A stretch of 64,000 bases of DNA from Phaffia rhodozyma (Eukaryota; Basidiomycota; Tremellomycetes; Cystofilobasidiales; Mrakiaceae). The number at the start of each line of letters is the position of its first letter. The stretch's first letter is position 1. Positions 23,197 through 35,395 of the stretch are shown here, one piece after another. The translations under genes were made by a program, and so were the position numbers. The stretch covers positions 565,501-629,500 of the forward strand of contig JACGZH010000007.1 of the NCBI GenBank assembly GCA_014706385.1, given 5' to 3'. The notes below the pieces were generated by a model. That model worked only from the letters and a program-made list of their open reading frames with translations. It ran no database searches and was not told the origin of the DNA.

Positions 23197-26100
23197 TTAT
23201 TGTGAGTATTTGAAGATCCTATATGCGACGATCGCGCCTACACCGCCGAAGGCCACGAGCATACCCTTTGTAACGAAGACGTTTTACAAGCAAAAAGAGT
23301 GAATATGGTCAGTCATGATGGATTAAAAAGACCGATCTCGTTGATTGGGCACGAAGGTTGAAATGATGGGATCAGCTTACGACGATACCAAAGAACCAGC
23401 CTAGATTTTGTACGTTCTTCCCTGGTACATGAACATTCATCCCCCACATTCCTGTGACCAAATTCATTGGGCTAAATATGTCGTTCCGCGCGTTTGTATT
23501 CCGTTCGTATGTACAGAACGTTACAAAAAGTATTGATCAGAAGGGAACTTAGGAAAAGGAGAAAAGCGGAGGAGAGCGTACATGAGGATAGTTCCTATAG
23601 CAGTCATCCGACTCAACACGTCATTCATCTGGTTGTTTGCGTCTGTCCACCCAGCGTTCGTTACGAATAAGAGAGCAGTGGCTATGAGTGATCCTGAGAG
23701 AGTGTTGAGTGAGAAAGAACGTGATCCACCTGTCATTTCGATAGATATCTGAGCGAGATAATTTGAGTGTGATCTCGATAAAATCTTCTCGACTATGATT
23801 GTGTTGACTTTATCAATAACTAAACTTTCAGAAGGAAACCAGAGATATTGGTACTACGTACAATGGTTAAGAGAAGACACCATGGTTATCAGGTGATCCT
23901 AGATTGAATCAAGGCAAGACAGACCCGTCAGGCACATCAACACAGAAGCGGAGGGTTCTAAGTTTTCTAGTCAGGACGAGCAAACCTGAATGTCTGACAA
24001 ATAAAGTCCGATATCTGATCTAGGGGCTACACTCCTACAAAAGATCCCGTTCAACGTGTACACAAACGATGGTTCAGCATCAGAAACATCTCTGCTCAGA
24101 AAGATTCGGAGGAAAGAAGGGTGCAGACCAGTTTTCATTACATCGTTTGGCAAGACCTTTGACTACGTCTGCTTTGTTTCCCATAAGCCTGAGAAGACCC
24201 ATCACTTTCTTTCGGCAAGTGCCAATTCTGTTATGTGACAACACCTCATTGTCTAGTTAGCATTCTCTAGAGGTCTTTGAACAATAGACATAAGAAGAGT
24301 GTGGAAATCAAGGCTGACCGTCGGAGCATATCACTCTGCTCCTCCTCTGTCATGATTAACACCAACTATAACAAATACAACAAAGTCAACGTTAGTATTC
24401 TTTTCTACTTTACTGATATATTGAAACATGTAGAACAAACACACCTCATCAACTGAATCAACCTCGTATTCTATACTCTGAATCAACGGTCCAAACGCAT
24501 CGGTGATATCGTCGATGAGTGCATACGAGATCCAGTCTGACGTGACAGAGATATAGTCTTTGAGAGATGCAATTCGTCGACGGACGTTTTGCGGGTGAGG
24601 AGTTTCTCTGAAGTGGAACTGAAATTAGAAAGAAACATCTAGAGTGAGTTCAACCTAGTAAAGATCAATGATTACGTGATAGCTTCACTTACAGAGAGAA
24701 CACCCTCTCTGAAGACAACGATGTACATGTTCAACGGCGCCAAGTGGGTCGGACTGTACACGTCCGAGACGAAACTTCTGAAACAGACTAAGTAGTAATT
24801 CCTAAAGAGCTCTATCTTTTCTCGAGTTTCTTCCAACTGAATGTCTTCAGTGGTCAGCGGATGAAGGCCAAACACCTGGTATCAATGGCAGAGTTACGCG
24901 TGAGCTTCTTTATCTGGCTAGAGGATTGAAATTCTTTTCAAAAACCTCAACCTTGACTGACCTTGCTCAACATTCTCATCTCCTGATCTGTAGGACAAGT
25001 CACATCTAGCCACCAAGTTGTTGCCTCCACATCATCCAATCTGGCGGACCCCATTCCGCCATTCGTTGTACCTGCCTGAGTATTCGCATAGGTTTGCCCA
25101 GTAGGATCCCTTGCGTTCTCAACCGCTCGACCGAGTAAACTGTGATGAGCTCCGTTTCCAGTCAGACCTGAGAAAGAACCTGTTGAGTGTGCCTTCGATC
25201 TGTCGAAACTTCTGGGCGTCGTCGTTCCACTCAAAGAAGGTTGAGTGCCGAAATCGGTGGCAGCCGCAGCGGCCATGTTTGGCTTGTCCGATCCAGATCT
25301 TCCTCCAAAGAGATCCTCAAAGGTCTGCCCCTCTGCCGGGAGCTCGTAAAGTGATCGAGCATGGATCGTCGCGGGAAGAGCGTTAGAGTAGAATGAAAAC
25401 CTGAAGGGTCGCTCTTGAGTTTCAGTATCGGAGTAAAGGGGAGTCGGGAAAGGAAGTGACGGGGGAACAGGCTGTAAGGGAGTGGAGGTTTGGCTTTCGG
25501 TAAAGTTTTCATGTGCGTCTAGTTGAGGATAAACCGAATGAGTCATGGGAGGTACTAAACTGATGGTGGAAGAATTAGGAGCAGAGCGGTTGAAAGATGG
25601 TGAGGCAAATGCTCCATCACCGGCGCCAGCACCTTCGAACATTGCGAGCTTGCCCTGTCTTCTGGATGTCTTGTTATCTAAAGATGCCACCCGCCGTTGA
25701 CGCCGGGTCGAGAACCCCCCAGGCTCGTTCATCGGAAGCTTTTCTGATAGCGGAGAATCCTGTTGAACGGATGCTTCCTTTGGATTAGTCTCTAGGTTCG
25801 TCAAATCGGTCATATCGTGCTTCGACCCGGCTGGGTAATCTCGAAGGTCGATCAGGACTTCTCCTCCGATACCTTCTTTGACATCAGCGATAGGAGTGGA
25901 AGCCGCTTGTTCGGCTGTCTGACGTGCTTGTTGATCCGAGAGAGTTACAAACTTTGACCTCTCTTGTCCGGCCCAAGATTCGAGAATAGAGAAATCAAAC
26001 TGACTACCTCTCAGACGAGGTCTTTGGGGATCTTCTGCCGGGCTTTCAAGGTGTTCAAGTTGAGATTCATGATCGATGTCAAGCAAGGGAGGGCTAGACG

Positions 26101-26890
26101 ATCCGGTTGAACGATCCGCTCGTCGTCTGTTATAGGACAGCGAGGGATGTTCTTCGGTATCGTCATTCACGTCGTGGTGAGAGTGGATAGAATGGTCATC
26201 CTCGCTAAGAGTGGCATCCTGTTCAGATTCATGCTCCATGATGACTTCGTTATCGGAAAGATAACTTCGATCACCTCTTGCTCTGGACACGTCGGCTTGT
26301 TCGGAGAAGGAGAGCGCAGGAAAGGATGTGGGGTCATAATCATTGTTCAGATTGTAGGCTTGGGGAAGGTGTATAGAATTTAGGGACTTTCGTGGCTGAT
26401 GCGACGCTGGGTTAGGATGTATTGTTGGAGACGTTCGAGGCTGTTGAGCATGTAGAGGTGGGGACGATAGGTGGATTGAGTTTGATCGAGCTCGGTCTAC
26501 GGGTTCCGTTTGATAGGGAGAAGAAATAGAGAGAAAAGAAGGCATGAAAGAAGGAACAGATTTAAATCAGCTTCAGTCTCTAAATCAAGAAAGGGAAGGT
26601 CATAACCCCGGCCAGACATGTTCGTCGGGGTTCTTGAAAGTAGGAAGAGTAAGGCATTGGATCCTGATGGTGGAAAATAGTCAAGAACACCACTCACAGA
26701 TAGCTCGAGCACTGTCCAAGTCCTGGTCCCGTTGCCTGGAGAGATGATCCGGATCCAACGGGTTAAACGGCCTTCCTCTCGATGCGGCAAGCAGAGGAGA
26801 GACCGGACCTTCTGCGGACGGATAGGCTGTCGCTCGAGGACCCAGAGGAGAGGATGATGGATGATGACCATGTCGGCTGCTGGAAAGCAT
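23197..26890 (-). CDS. CorA-type Mg2+ transporter, Alr/Mnr2 family
   Basis: A fungal CorA-superfamily divalent cation channel (plasma membrane Alr1/2 or vacuolar Mnr2 type). The C-terminal half gives VFGLHPLTTEDIQLEETREK then IELFRNYYLVCFRSFV, VFREGVLS, a coiled helix region, NDVLSRMTAIGTILMPMNLV, TGMWGMNVHVPGKNVQN (the GMN selectivity motif) and, after an intron, a last membrane segment GMLVAFGGVGAIVAYRIFKY ending SQ at 23197-23199. The N-terminal half is long and low complexity (Ser, His, Asp and Glu rich) and cytoplasmic by analogy. It includes WWLDVTCPTDQEMRMLSKV just before the core, as in Mnr2/Alr proteins. The first exon starts MLSSSRHGHHPSSSPLG and contains PLDPDHLSRQRDQDLDSARA. The splice between this exon (to about 26696) and the block starting near 26545 is unresolved: the frames I can join there are imperfect, so the N-terminal model needs transcript data. 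About eight exons. Confidence 0.82.
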
Positions 26891-27408
26891 CTTGTTCAAA
26901 GTGCAAAGGAAGTTTTCTCCTCCAGAGTAAGGTTGTAGGGCTCAGAAAGCAAAAGAGAAAAAGGAACGAATGGTAGTAAAACTGGAAGGAGAGTGTATCC
27001 AAAAAAAAAGAAAGAAAGAAAGAAGAACGTGCACGAAAGCGGCGACAACTGAAAATGAGACTGGGACAGAGAGCTCAAGGTGTGTGTCGTTGGTCTTCCA
27101 CGGTGTTGTTATTGTTGTCTGACCGGCTCACAGCAAGCGAGTGGATAGGTGGATGTGCAAGTGTACTTCTACCATGTATGTTCATCCCATCTGTTATCCC
27201 AGCCATCCTGTCCTCCAGCTTTCATCCGGTTCGGTTGTTGAGAGAGGTCGGATAAACAGTAGTCGAGGGCTGTAGCCACATCACGTGATTGCACACGTGA
27301 TTGAATCAATGTTACTTATCGTAACCACACATCCTCCGGACGGAGACGGCACTTATTCCGTTCTTCTTGAGCTGATCGGATACAGATACTCCCACCACGA
27401 CATTCAAC
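26891..27408. promoter_or_regulatory. Divergent promoter Mg transporter / HEM2
   Basis: 518 bp. The transporter-proximal side is CT-rich on the minus strand; the HEM2-proximal side has two CACGTG boxes at 27282-27287 and 27294-27299 (see finding). Confidence 0.55.
27282..27299. promoter_or_regulatory. Paired CACGTG (E-box-like) sites upstream of HEM2
   Basis: Two palindromic CACGTG hexamers, each followed by ATT, spaced 12 bp start to start and lying about 110-127 bp upstream of the HEM2 ATG. CACGTG is the core of bHLH (Cbf1, SREBP, Pho4-like) sites. Function is inferred. Confidence 0.5.
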
Positions 27409-29253
<1,845 letters not shown>

Positions 29254-30311
29254 TAGAAGGATCAGGCCAAGAAAATCTGAGAAGCAAGGACGAACGAAAG
29301 AAAAGAGAGCCGAGTTGGCGTTGTTGTAAACGAAATAAGCAGAGGATCATGATGTAATGAAGATCAACTAGGATGGAAAGAATGCCCATCAGATGAGATC
29401 GAAATTTGCCACGTGTAATCTTAAAGGAAAATTCGCTGTAACTTCTTGGTCGCACTTTCTCATTCACCTTCTTTCTTTTTGAACCCCAACAACCATCTTT
29501 TCCTTCCTCATCGGCCTTTCTTCTTTTGCTTTTCTTTCGGTTTCCTTTGTTTCCATCTATCCCATACGTGTCTCTTCATTGTCCCTGTCCAACTCTCCTT
29601 GATCGGCAAACTCTTTCTCTATCTTTCATCTGACACCGAAGAAGTCACACCGGATTCTTTCCTGTTCTCCTATCCTTGCTCCAACTTAACGACTGTTTCC
29701 CTCACGTACGCCCGCCTACCTATATTTCTGCACCGCAACCAACCAACAATCCTATCTCGAACCGGTTCTCTTCTCAACTCATCGTCAGAACATCCGGCTC
29801 CTGTGACCCGCCTCGGTTGTCCACGTTCAATCCTATTGCAGCATCCTTTTGTTTCCGTGTCCTTGTTTTTCTCTTTCGTCCATCTTTCGACTGTTATCTT
29901 CGTGCGTTTCTCTCTCTTCTCTCCTATCAGTCTTGAAGTCGTGTTCCGTCTATCGCAGGAAGGAGAGTCACATTCAGATGGAACATAACTGACATTGCCT
30001 TCGTCCAATCTACATTCCCAAAAGTGATTCGTTTCGTGAATATATATTTCCTCTTGATCGACCCTCTTGCAGCACGTGAGTAGCACATGTCGATGGTCCT
30101 CCTTAGATGATTAAGATCATCCAAGAGAACACAGAAGGACTCACGCAGATGCTTGACCTCTATCAACAGACTGTAGACACTAGTGAATTTTTCTTGCCTC
30201 AAATTCTCACAAACACTTCAATCCATCGTCATCAGCGATAACAAACGGCAATCGAATTTATTCGTCCTTCATCAAATCTTAAACCAACCAACGAAGCTTA
30301 TCCATCTGATC
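29254..30311. promoter_or_regulatory. Long pyrimidine-rich upstream region of the glutamine-rich gene
   Basis: About 1.06 kb. From 29440 to 29940 it is strikingly CT-rich on the plus strand. A CACGTGAG at 30073-30080 contains a good donor (GTGAGT), suggesting a leader intron before the ATG at 30312. Long frames here come from the compositional bias and lack family-like sequence. Confidence 0.45.
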
Positions 30312-32199
30312 ATGTCTTACCCGGTCTCCATGAACAATAATTCTGACGTTAGCAATAATGCCCTCGGGGCAGGTCCGCCCCGATCTTTCTACCTCGCCAA
30401 CCTCCGTACTGCTTCAGGTTCTCCCTCTGCACAACTCCGAGTGCCTTCAACCTCTCATTCTAATGGTCCTCTTTCTAATTCCAACAACTCTAACCACAAT
30501 GGAAACCACACCTTGGGTGGAGCCAAACTTCCCAACCATGTCCCACAGCGAAATCAACGGTACTCATCATCTGATCATACACTCGGCCCATCGTTTGATG
30601 ACGATGAAGAAGATGAAGAGATGGTTGCCAAAATGGCCGCTTTGAACGCTGGAGGAGATCATAGACCTGGATCTTCAGGAATTGATGCTTCCGGGTTCGG
30701 ATTTGCTAATAGACAAGCCCAGCAGCAATCATTCCAAAACGCCAATCAGGGTGGACGGCTTACCGCAGGATTTGGAAACAAGCAAGGAGGGGCTGATGGT
30801 TTCAACAACCGAAACATCCAGACTCAACCTTCAAGAGGTAACAGAACCGAGCCCGCGGCTGGCCAGAACACTCTTCAGCAACAGCAACAGCAATCGGATC
30901 TTCTCTGGGCTACGCTCCAGATGAATTCTGGGGGAGCACAGATGAACGGTAGCGGAGCGGGGACTCGAAATCTGGCTGAACTCCAGTTGCTGCAGGCGCT
31001 GGCCCAACAACAAATGCAACAGCAAATTCACCAGAGAGAGGTTGAAGCTCGGATGGAGCAATTGCTCAGACTTCAAGTCAGTCTTTTCCCTTTCCTCTCT
31101 TGATCAACGAAGATGCTCGCTCCAGACACGCTAATGCTGATCGATGGTTCCGTTCTCACAGCACACTCAAAAACTTCAACAGCAGCTTGTGGCCCAGGCC
31201 CAAAAAGCTGCTCTTCTTTCCGGTCAATCGATCACGCCTCAGCATCAGGCTCCTAAGATGTATCAACCTCAAACCTCAAATGCCTACCCTTCCTCCGCCC
31301 AAGCCCACCAACAACGAGTGACTGCCTTTGATCCATACGCTCAAGCGGATCGAGGGTTGCAAAGAGATCAGTATCAGACACCTCAACAACTTGCCTCTGC
31401 TTATGAGCAACGCCAGGCTGCTCAACTTCAAATTCAAGCCAACCTGCGTGCGAGGTCATCTGCGGGTGGTGGTGGTGGAGGCAGTGCTCCTCCTCTTCCA
31501 CCTCCCTCGTCAGTTAACAACGGAGCGGGAGGTGCTCCCTTTGGTTTCGGTTTCGGGCTTGAGCGGGAGTCAGGACCCATCGGAACAGGAAGGCCAACAT
31601 CTGTTTCTCCCAGATTATCACCCTCACCTCTTCATGCAAACACAGGTGGCCCCTCGATCAACGGTTCCGGTGGTCACCACTCAGGGATGTTAGGAGGTGG
31701 AGCAAACGGCGTCTCATCCTTTGCTGGGTTCAACTCTCAGCAGCAACAACAACAACAACATCTTCAACATCTTCATATGCAGCAGCAACAACAACAACAG
31801 CAAATCCATCTTCAACAACAGCAACAACAACGACGAGATCAACAGATTCTTTCACTTATGAGAGACGGTCTCTCTCCCTCTCCCCAACCTTCGGTGCCTG
31901 ACTTGATTGAACAACGGTTGGGTTTGAACGAGAATGGGGGGCCAGTTGCAGGTGCCGGACAGGTTTCATTGGGACCGGTGGTGGTGATCCGACAGCCGAG
32001 AGGACCACCACATGTACCCGATGAGCTGGGTTCCAAGAACTTTGCAAGCAGGTAGATACAACCTTTTCTTCTTAGTTCTACTTCTCAAACACGCGCCTTC
32101 TGACGAAATTTTCGAAATATTACTCTTCGTAGAGTTCGAAAGAGAGCAGGACAGAATTTGGGAGTTTTAGGTAGAAGAGAAGGCGCGATCGAGGCTTAG
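30312..32199 (+). CDS. Glutamine-rich protein with conserved C-terminal motif, function unknown
   Basis: I do not recognise a named family. Two long exons (30312 to about 31078 and 31161 to 32052) plus a short last exon give about 580 residues. The first half is Asn/Ser rich with SFYLANLRTASGSPSAQLRV near the start, an acidic patch (DDDEEDEEMVAKMAAL) and Gln-rich helices (LLQALAQQQMQQQIHQREVE). The second half has Gln runs (about 31737-31830) built from mixed CAA/CAG, a Gly run and QILSLMRDGLSPSP. The C-terminus GPVVVIRQPRGPPHVPDELG, SKNFASR joins VRKRAGQNLGVLGRREG and looks less repetitive, so it may be the functional core. Stop 32197-32199. The composition suggests a disordered, possibly prion-like or RNA-granule/transcription protein; that is inference. 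Confidence 0.7.
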
Positions 32200-32841
32200 A
32201 AATACTTGTCCAAGGTCTTTGCTTCTCATCTGACCTTCTCTCTCTCCTCACAACGTTTTCTCAAGTTGGGAGGTTATGCAGCAGGCCGAACACCTTCCCT
32301 TTCTTCCTCTCATTGAAGGCTGGTCCCTTTTTATCATCCACATCCTTAATATTTCTTTACTATGTTTTCAACATATTTCCCCTCTTCCTTTTCACCTCAT
32401 TCTCTTTCGTCTCCTTTTCTAATCGCCCATCATGCACGCCTTTATTTCATCGCCTGCCATTCCTCTTTCCAGACACATATATCCATTTACTTCTGTTCAA
32501 CCATGTTGTCTTGAGCAAAGCAACTTGAAAAAATTCTCGCTCTATATCCCTATCTTCTCTCTATCATTCTTATCTTTTTCTTTTCCTCTCTAGTCTTTTC
32601 ATCCTCATATTTTTCTGAATCAGCTCAATCTTCATATCTCTTCATGCTACCCCCACCTTGACTCTATTGGTCTTCCTTCAAACTCTCTTCCAATCTGGGT
32701 TTTCCTCTTAATCCGAAAAGAACGAATGGGAAAACTCCAAACTTGTGACCTAGCTATCTACCTTGCTTTTCTTACTTCACATTGTTGTACTATTATTCTC
32801 CAAACAAAATGAAATTTTGACCTCTTCAACCTTGTTCAGGG

Positions 32842-32872
<31 letters not shown>

Positions 32873-32997
32873 GACTTGATGGGGACATGCATCGTAAAGA
32901 ATCCTTCAGAGAACAGAAATTCATGCAACAACACTTTTTCTCTTTCTTTACACTCTTTTTTAAAAAAATCTATATCTTTGGACTCGTTGGTCCACTC
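32200..32997. other. Convergent 3' region, pyrimidine-rich, with (GT)14
   Basis: About 800 bp between the stop of the glutamine-rich gene and the THR4 stop. Strongly CT-rich on the plus strand, so probably a long 3' UTR or spacer, and it contains a GT microsatellite. No coding signal. Confidence 0.4.
32842..32869. repeat. (GT)14 microsatellite
   Basis: Perfect dinucleotide run in the spacer between two convergent genes. Confidence 0.95.
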
Positions 32998-35219
32998 TTA
33001 AGCAGCAGCAACGACCGGCAAGTCGGCCTCGCCCTCTCCGACCTCCACTCCGATCTCTTTTCCGTTGACCGCGAACCGCTCGACGACCCGTCGGACACCT
33101 TCTTCTCCATCGTGAACGTGGATCAACCTTCGCTCCTTGTCCTCAATCCCCCGGAGTTCGACGGGCATCACCTTAGCATCGAAATCGAGAGAAGGAAGAG
33201 CTTGCTGAACGGCGGAGAGGAACTTGGCGGGGTGAGCCGTTGAGAGAGTGATGAAGATCTGATCGGCCGGCCTGTCAATCAGAAGAAAAACAACAAGGGA
33301 TTCAAAGTGATAAGCGCGATGAGAAAGAAACGTTCGATTCCGCCGGGTTTAAAAAAAAAGAAAGGAAAGAACGTACGAAGAGGGAAGAAGAGATTGGGTA
33401 ACGGTCAAACCAACAGCAGTGTGCGGATCAGCCACGTAAGGCTTGGAGTTCGAATAGTACTGCTGGATGGTTGCAGTCGTCTATAGTAGAACAGAATACA
33501 CGACAGAGAACGAACGGATGAGTTAATATTATTCCCATCGGAGAGAAAAAGACGCGTATCCCTGATAAGTCTCGTGTTCGTTGGAAAACAAACCTGTTCA
33601 TCCGAAACCCTCTGAGCGTCAAAGTCTCGCTTGGCCAAAGCGAGCACACTTTGACCCACATCGACTCGACCGGTCGACTTAAGCTGATCCATCCAACCCT
33701 TCAACAGAGCGGACGCTCCCTCGACTCCCTTGTCGTAGTTAGCCTCCAGAGCTAGGTACCAGAGTAGTCGCTCAAAGTTCGAAGACACCATGATGTCCAT
33801 AGCCGGGGAGAGGGTCTCCTTGACTCCTCCTTCCGATTTGGCCACTCCGTTCTCAGGGGCCGAGTCGACCTTCTCGTATCGCCCGGTCTTCCAGAATCGA
33901 GCAAGAATGTCATTCTCATTGGTGGCGACCACCAACTTGGCCATGGGCAGACCAAGTCGCTTAGCGTAGTATCCGGCGAGGATATCTCCGAAGTTACCAG
34001 TGGGAACGACAAACTGGACCTGAGGAGACGAGGGAGGAAGAGAAAGGTAGGCATGGAAGTAGTAAACGATCTGGGCGAGAATTCGGGCCCAGTTGATAGA
34101 ATTCACAGCGCCCAACCGATGTGTCGAGTTGAACTTGGGGTCAGAGAAGAGAGACTTGACGGTATCCTGATTCGAAAATCATCCAGAAAGACGCGGTCCA
34201 TTAGCCATAATCCAACGTGACTGTTGTTTTTGGATAAATAAATGATAATGTATTAAGAACGCTTACTTGGCAGTCGTCGAAAGTACCTTCGACGGCGATA
34301 CAGTGAACGTTAGAGTCCAAGACAGATGTCATCTGAGCCTCCTGGATGGGAGATACTCGTCCCTTGGGGAAGAGCATGAAAATGGAGATATCCTCCTTTC
34401 CTCGGACTCCATAGATGGCAGCACTGTCGACAGTGAAAAAAAAATCAAATCCACACATCAATTCATGTAGCCGATCGAGCTTGCGAATATACATATCGAT
34501 CATGTCATGAACTCACCTTCCAGTGTCTCCACTGGTAGCACCAACGATGGTCAACTTCTCCTTCTGCTCACCCTCCTTCTTGGCCGCGTTTCTCCTCTTC
34601 AAGAAGTACTCAAACAAGTTTCCCAAGAACTGCAAGGCGACGTCTTTGAACGCGAAAGTCGGCCCGTGGAAGAGCTCGAGAATGTATTCGTTGGAGGCGA
34701 TCTGGTGTAGAGGGGTCGTCTCTGGGTGTCGGAAGGTCCCGTACGAAGTATCAACGAGGGTCTTGAGGTCATCAGAGGGGATCTCAGACTCGGGAATGAA
34801 GAGAGAGAGAACCTTGTGAGAAAGTTCGGAGAAAGAAAGACCACGCCAGCTAGTCTCCCAGTCTGCAGGAAGAGAAGGGATTTGGGAAGGGATGTAAAGA
34901 CCGCCCTGTGATGAATTGACGGGTGGGTGAGTCGAGACTCATTGAACAGATCAAGAAAAGAAGGAACAAGAGCAAGCGAAGGCTTACATTAGGAGCAAGA
35001 CCGGTCAAAACGGCCTGAAGAGGTTGCATTGTTCCAGTGAAAAAGCACCGAATTATGAAGAAAGAAGAAACACGGAATGCATTCAGCCTAAACTCCAGAT
35101 GGCCACCCTGATGCTGGGGATGCTTCTATAAGCAACTGAGAGAAGGAACGCATGTGAAAAATCCTCACCTCCTCGAACGAAAGTCTTTCCTGTCCTCCTC
35201 TGGTCGATAGATATTGCAT
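32998..35219 (-). CDS. THR4: Threonine synthase
   Basis: PLP enzyme that converts O-phosphohomoserine to threonine (last step of threonine synthesis, cytosol). Exon 1 gives MQYLSTRGGQERLSFEE and splices to AVLTGLAPN, GGLYIPSQIPSLPADWE, the fungal-type opening. Then TTPLHQIASNEYILELFHGP and TFAFKDVALQFLGNLFEYFL, where the lysine of FKD is the PLP Schiff-base residue; IVGATSGDTGS (phosphate loop); AAIYGVRGKEDISIFMLFPK, GRVSPIQEAQMTSV, VEGTFDDCQ, NSINWARILAQIVYYF, VPTGNFGDILAGYYAKRLGL, TNENDILARFWKTG and SPAMDIMVSSNFERLLWYL. The C-terminal exon ends VEVGEGEADLPVVAAA, stop 32998-33000. Six or seven exons; complete. Confidence 0.95.
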
Positions 35220-35395
35220 TGCTTTTGCGAGACGATTGGTGTGAATGTGATGATTAGAAAGAAGGAAAGCGAAGGTGAGAGAGAAAATAGGAAATCGTTC
35301 GGACTGTCCGTCCGTAGGGAGTCATTAATCTATTATCAATAGGTAGATAAGGTATCATGTATATTTCAAATTCATATTCCCCAGGCAGTCAAACA
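35220..35395. promoter_or_regulatory. THR4 upstream region
   Basis: Short AT-rich spacer between the THR4 start and the VPS41 stop (tandem, minus strand). It carries the THR4 promoter. Confidence 0.4.

Noticed and set aside
29446..29988. Long plus-strand open frame (180 codons) between HEM2 and the glutamine-rich gene
   Set aside because: Frame kept open by CT-rich composition (Phe/Ser/Leu/Pro biased), no family-like motif; it lies in the likely leader/promoter of the next gene.
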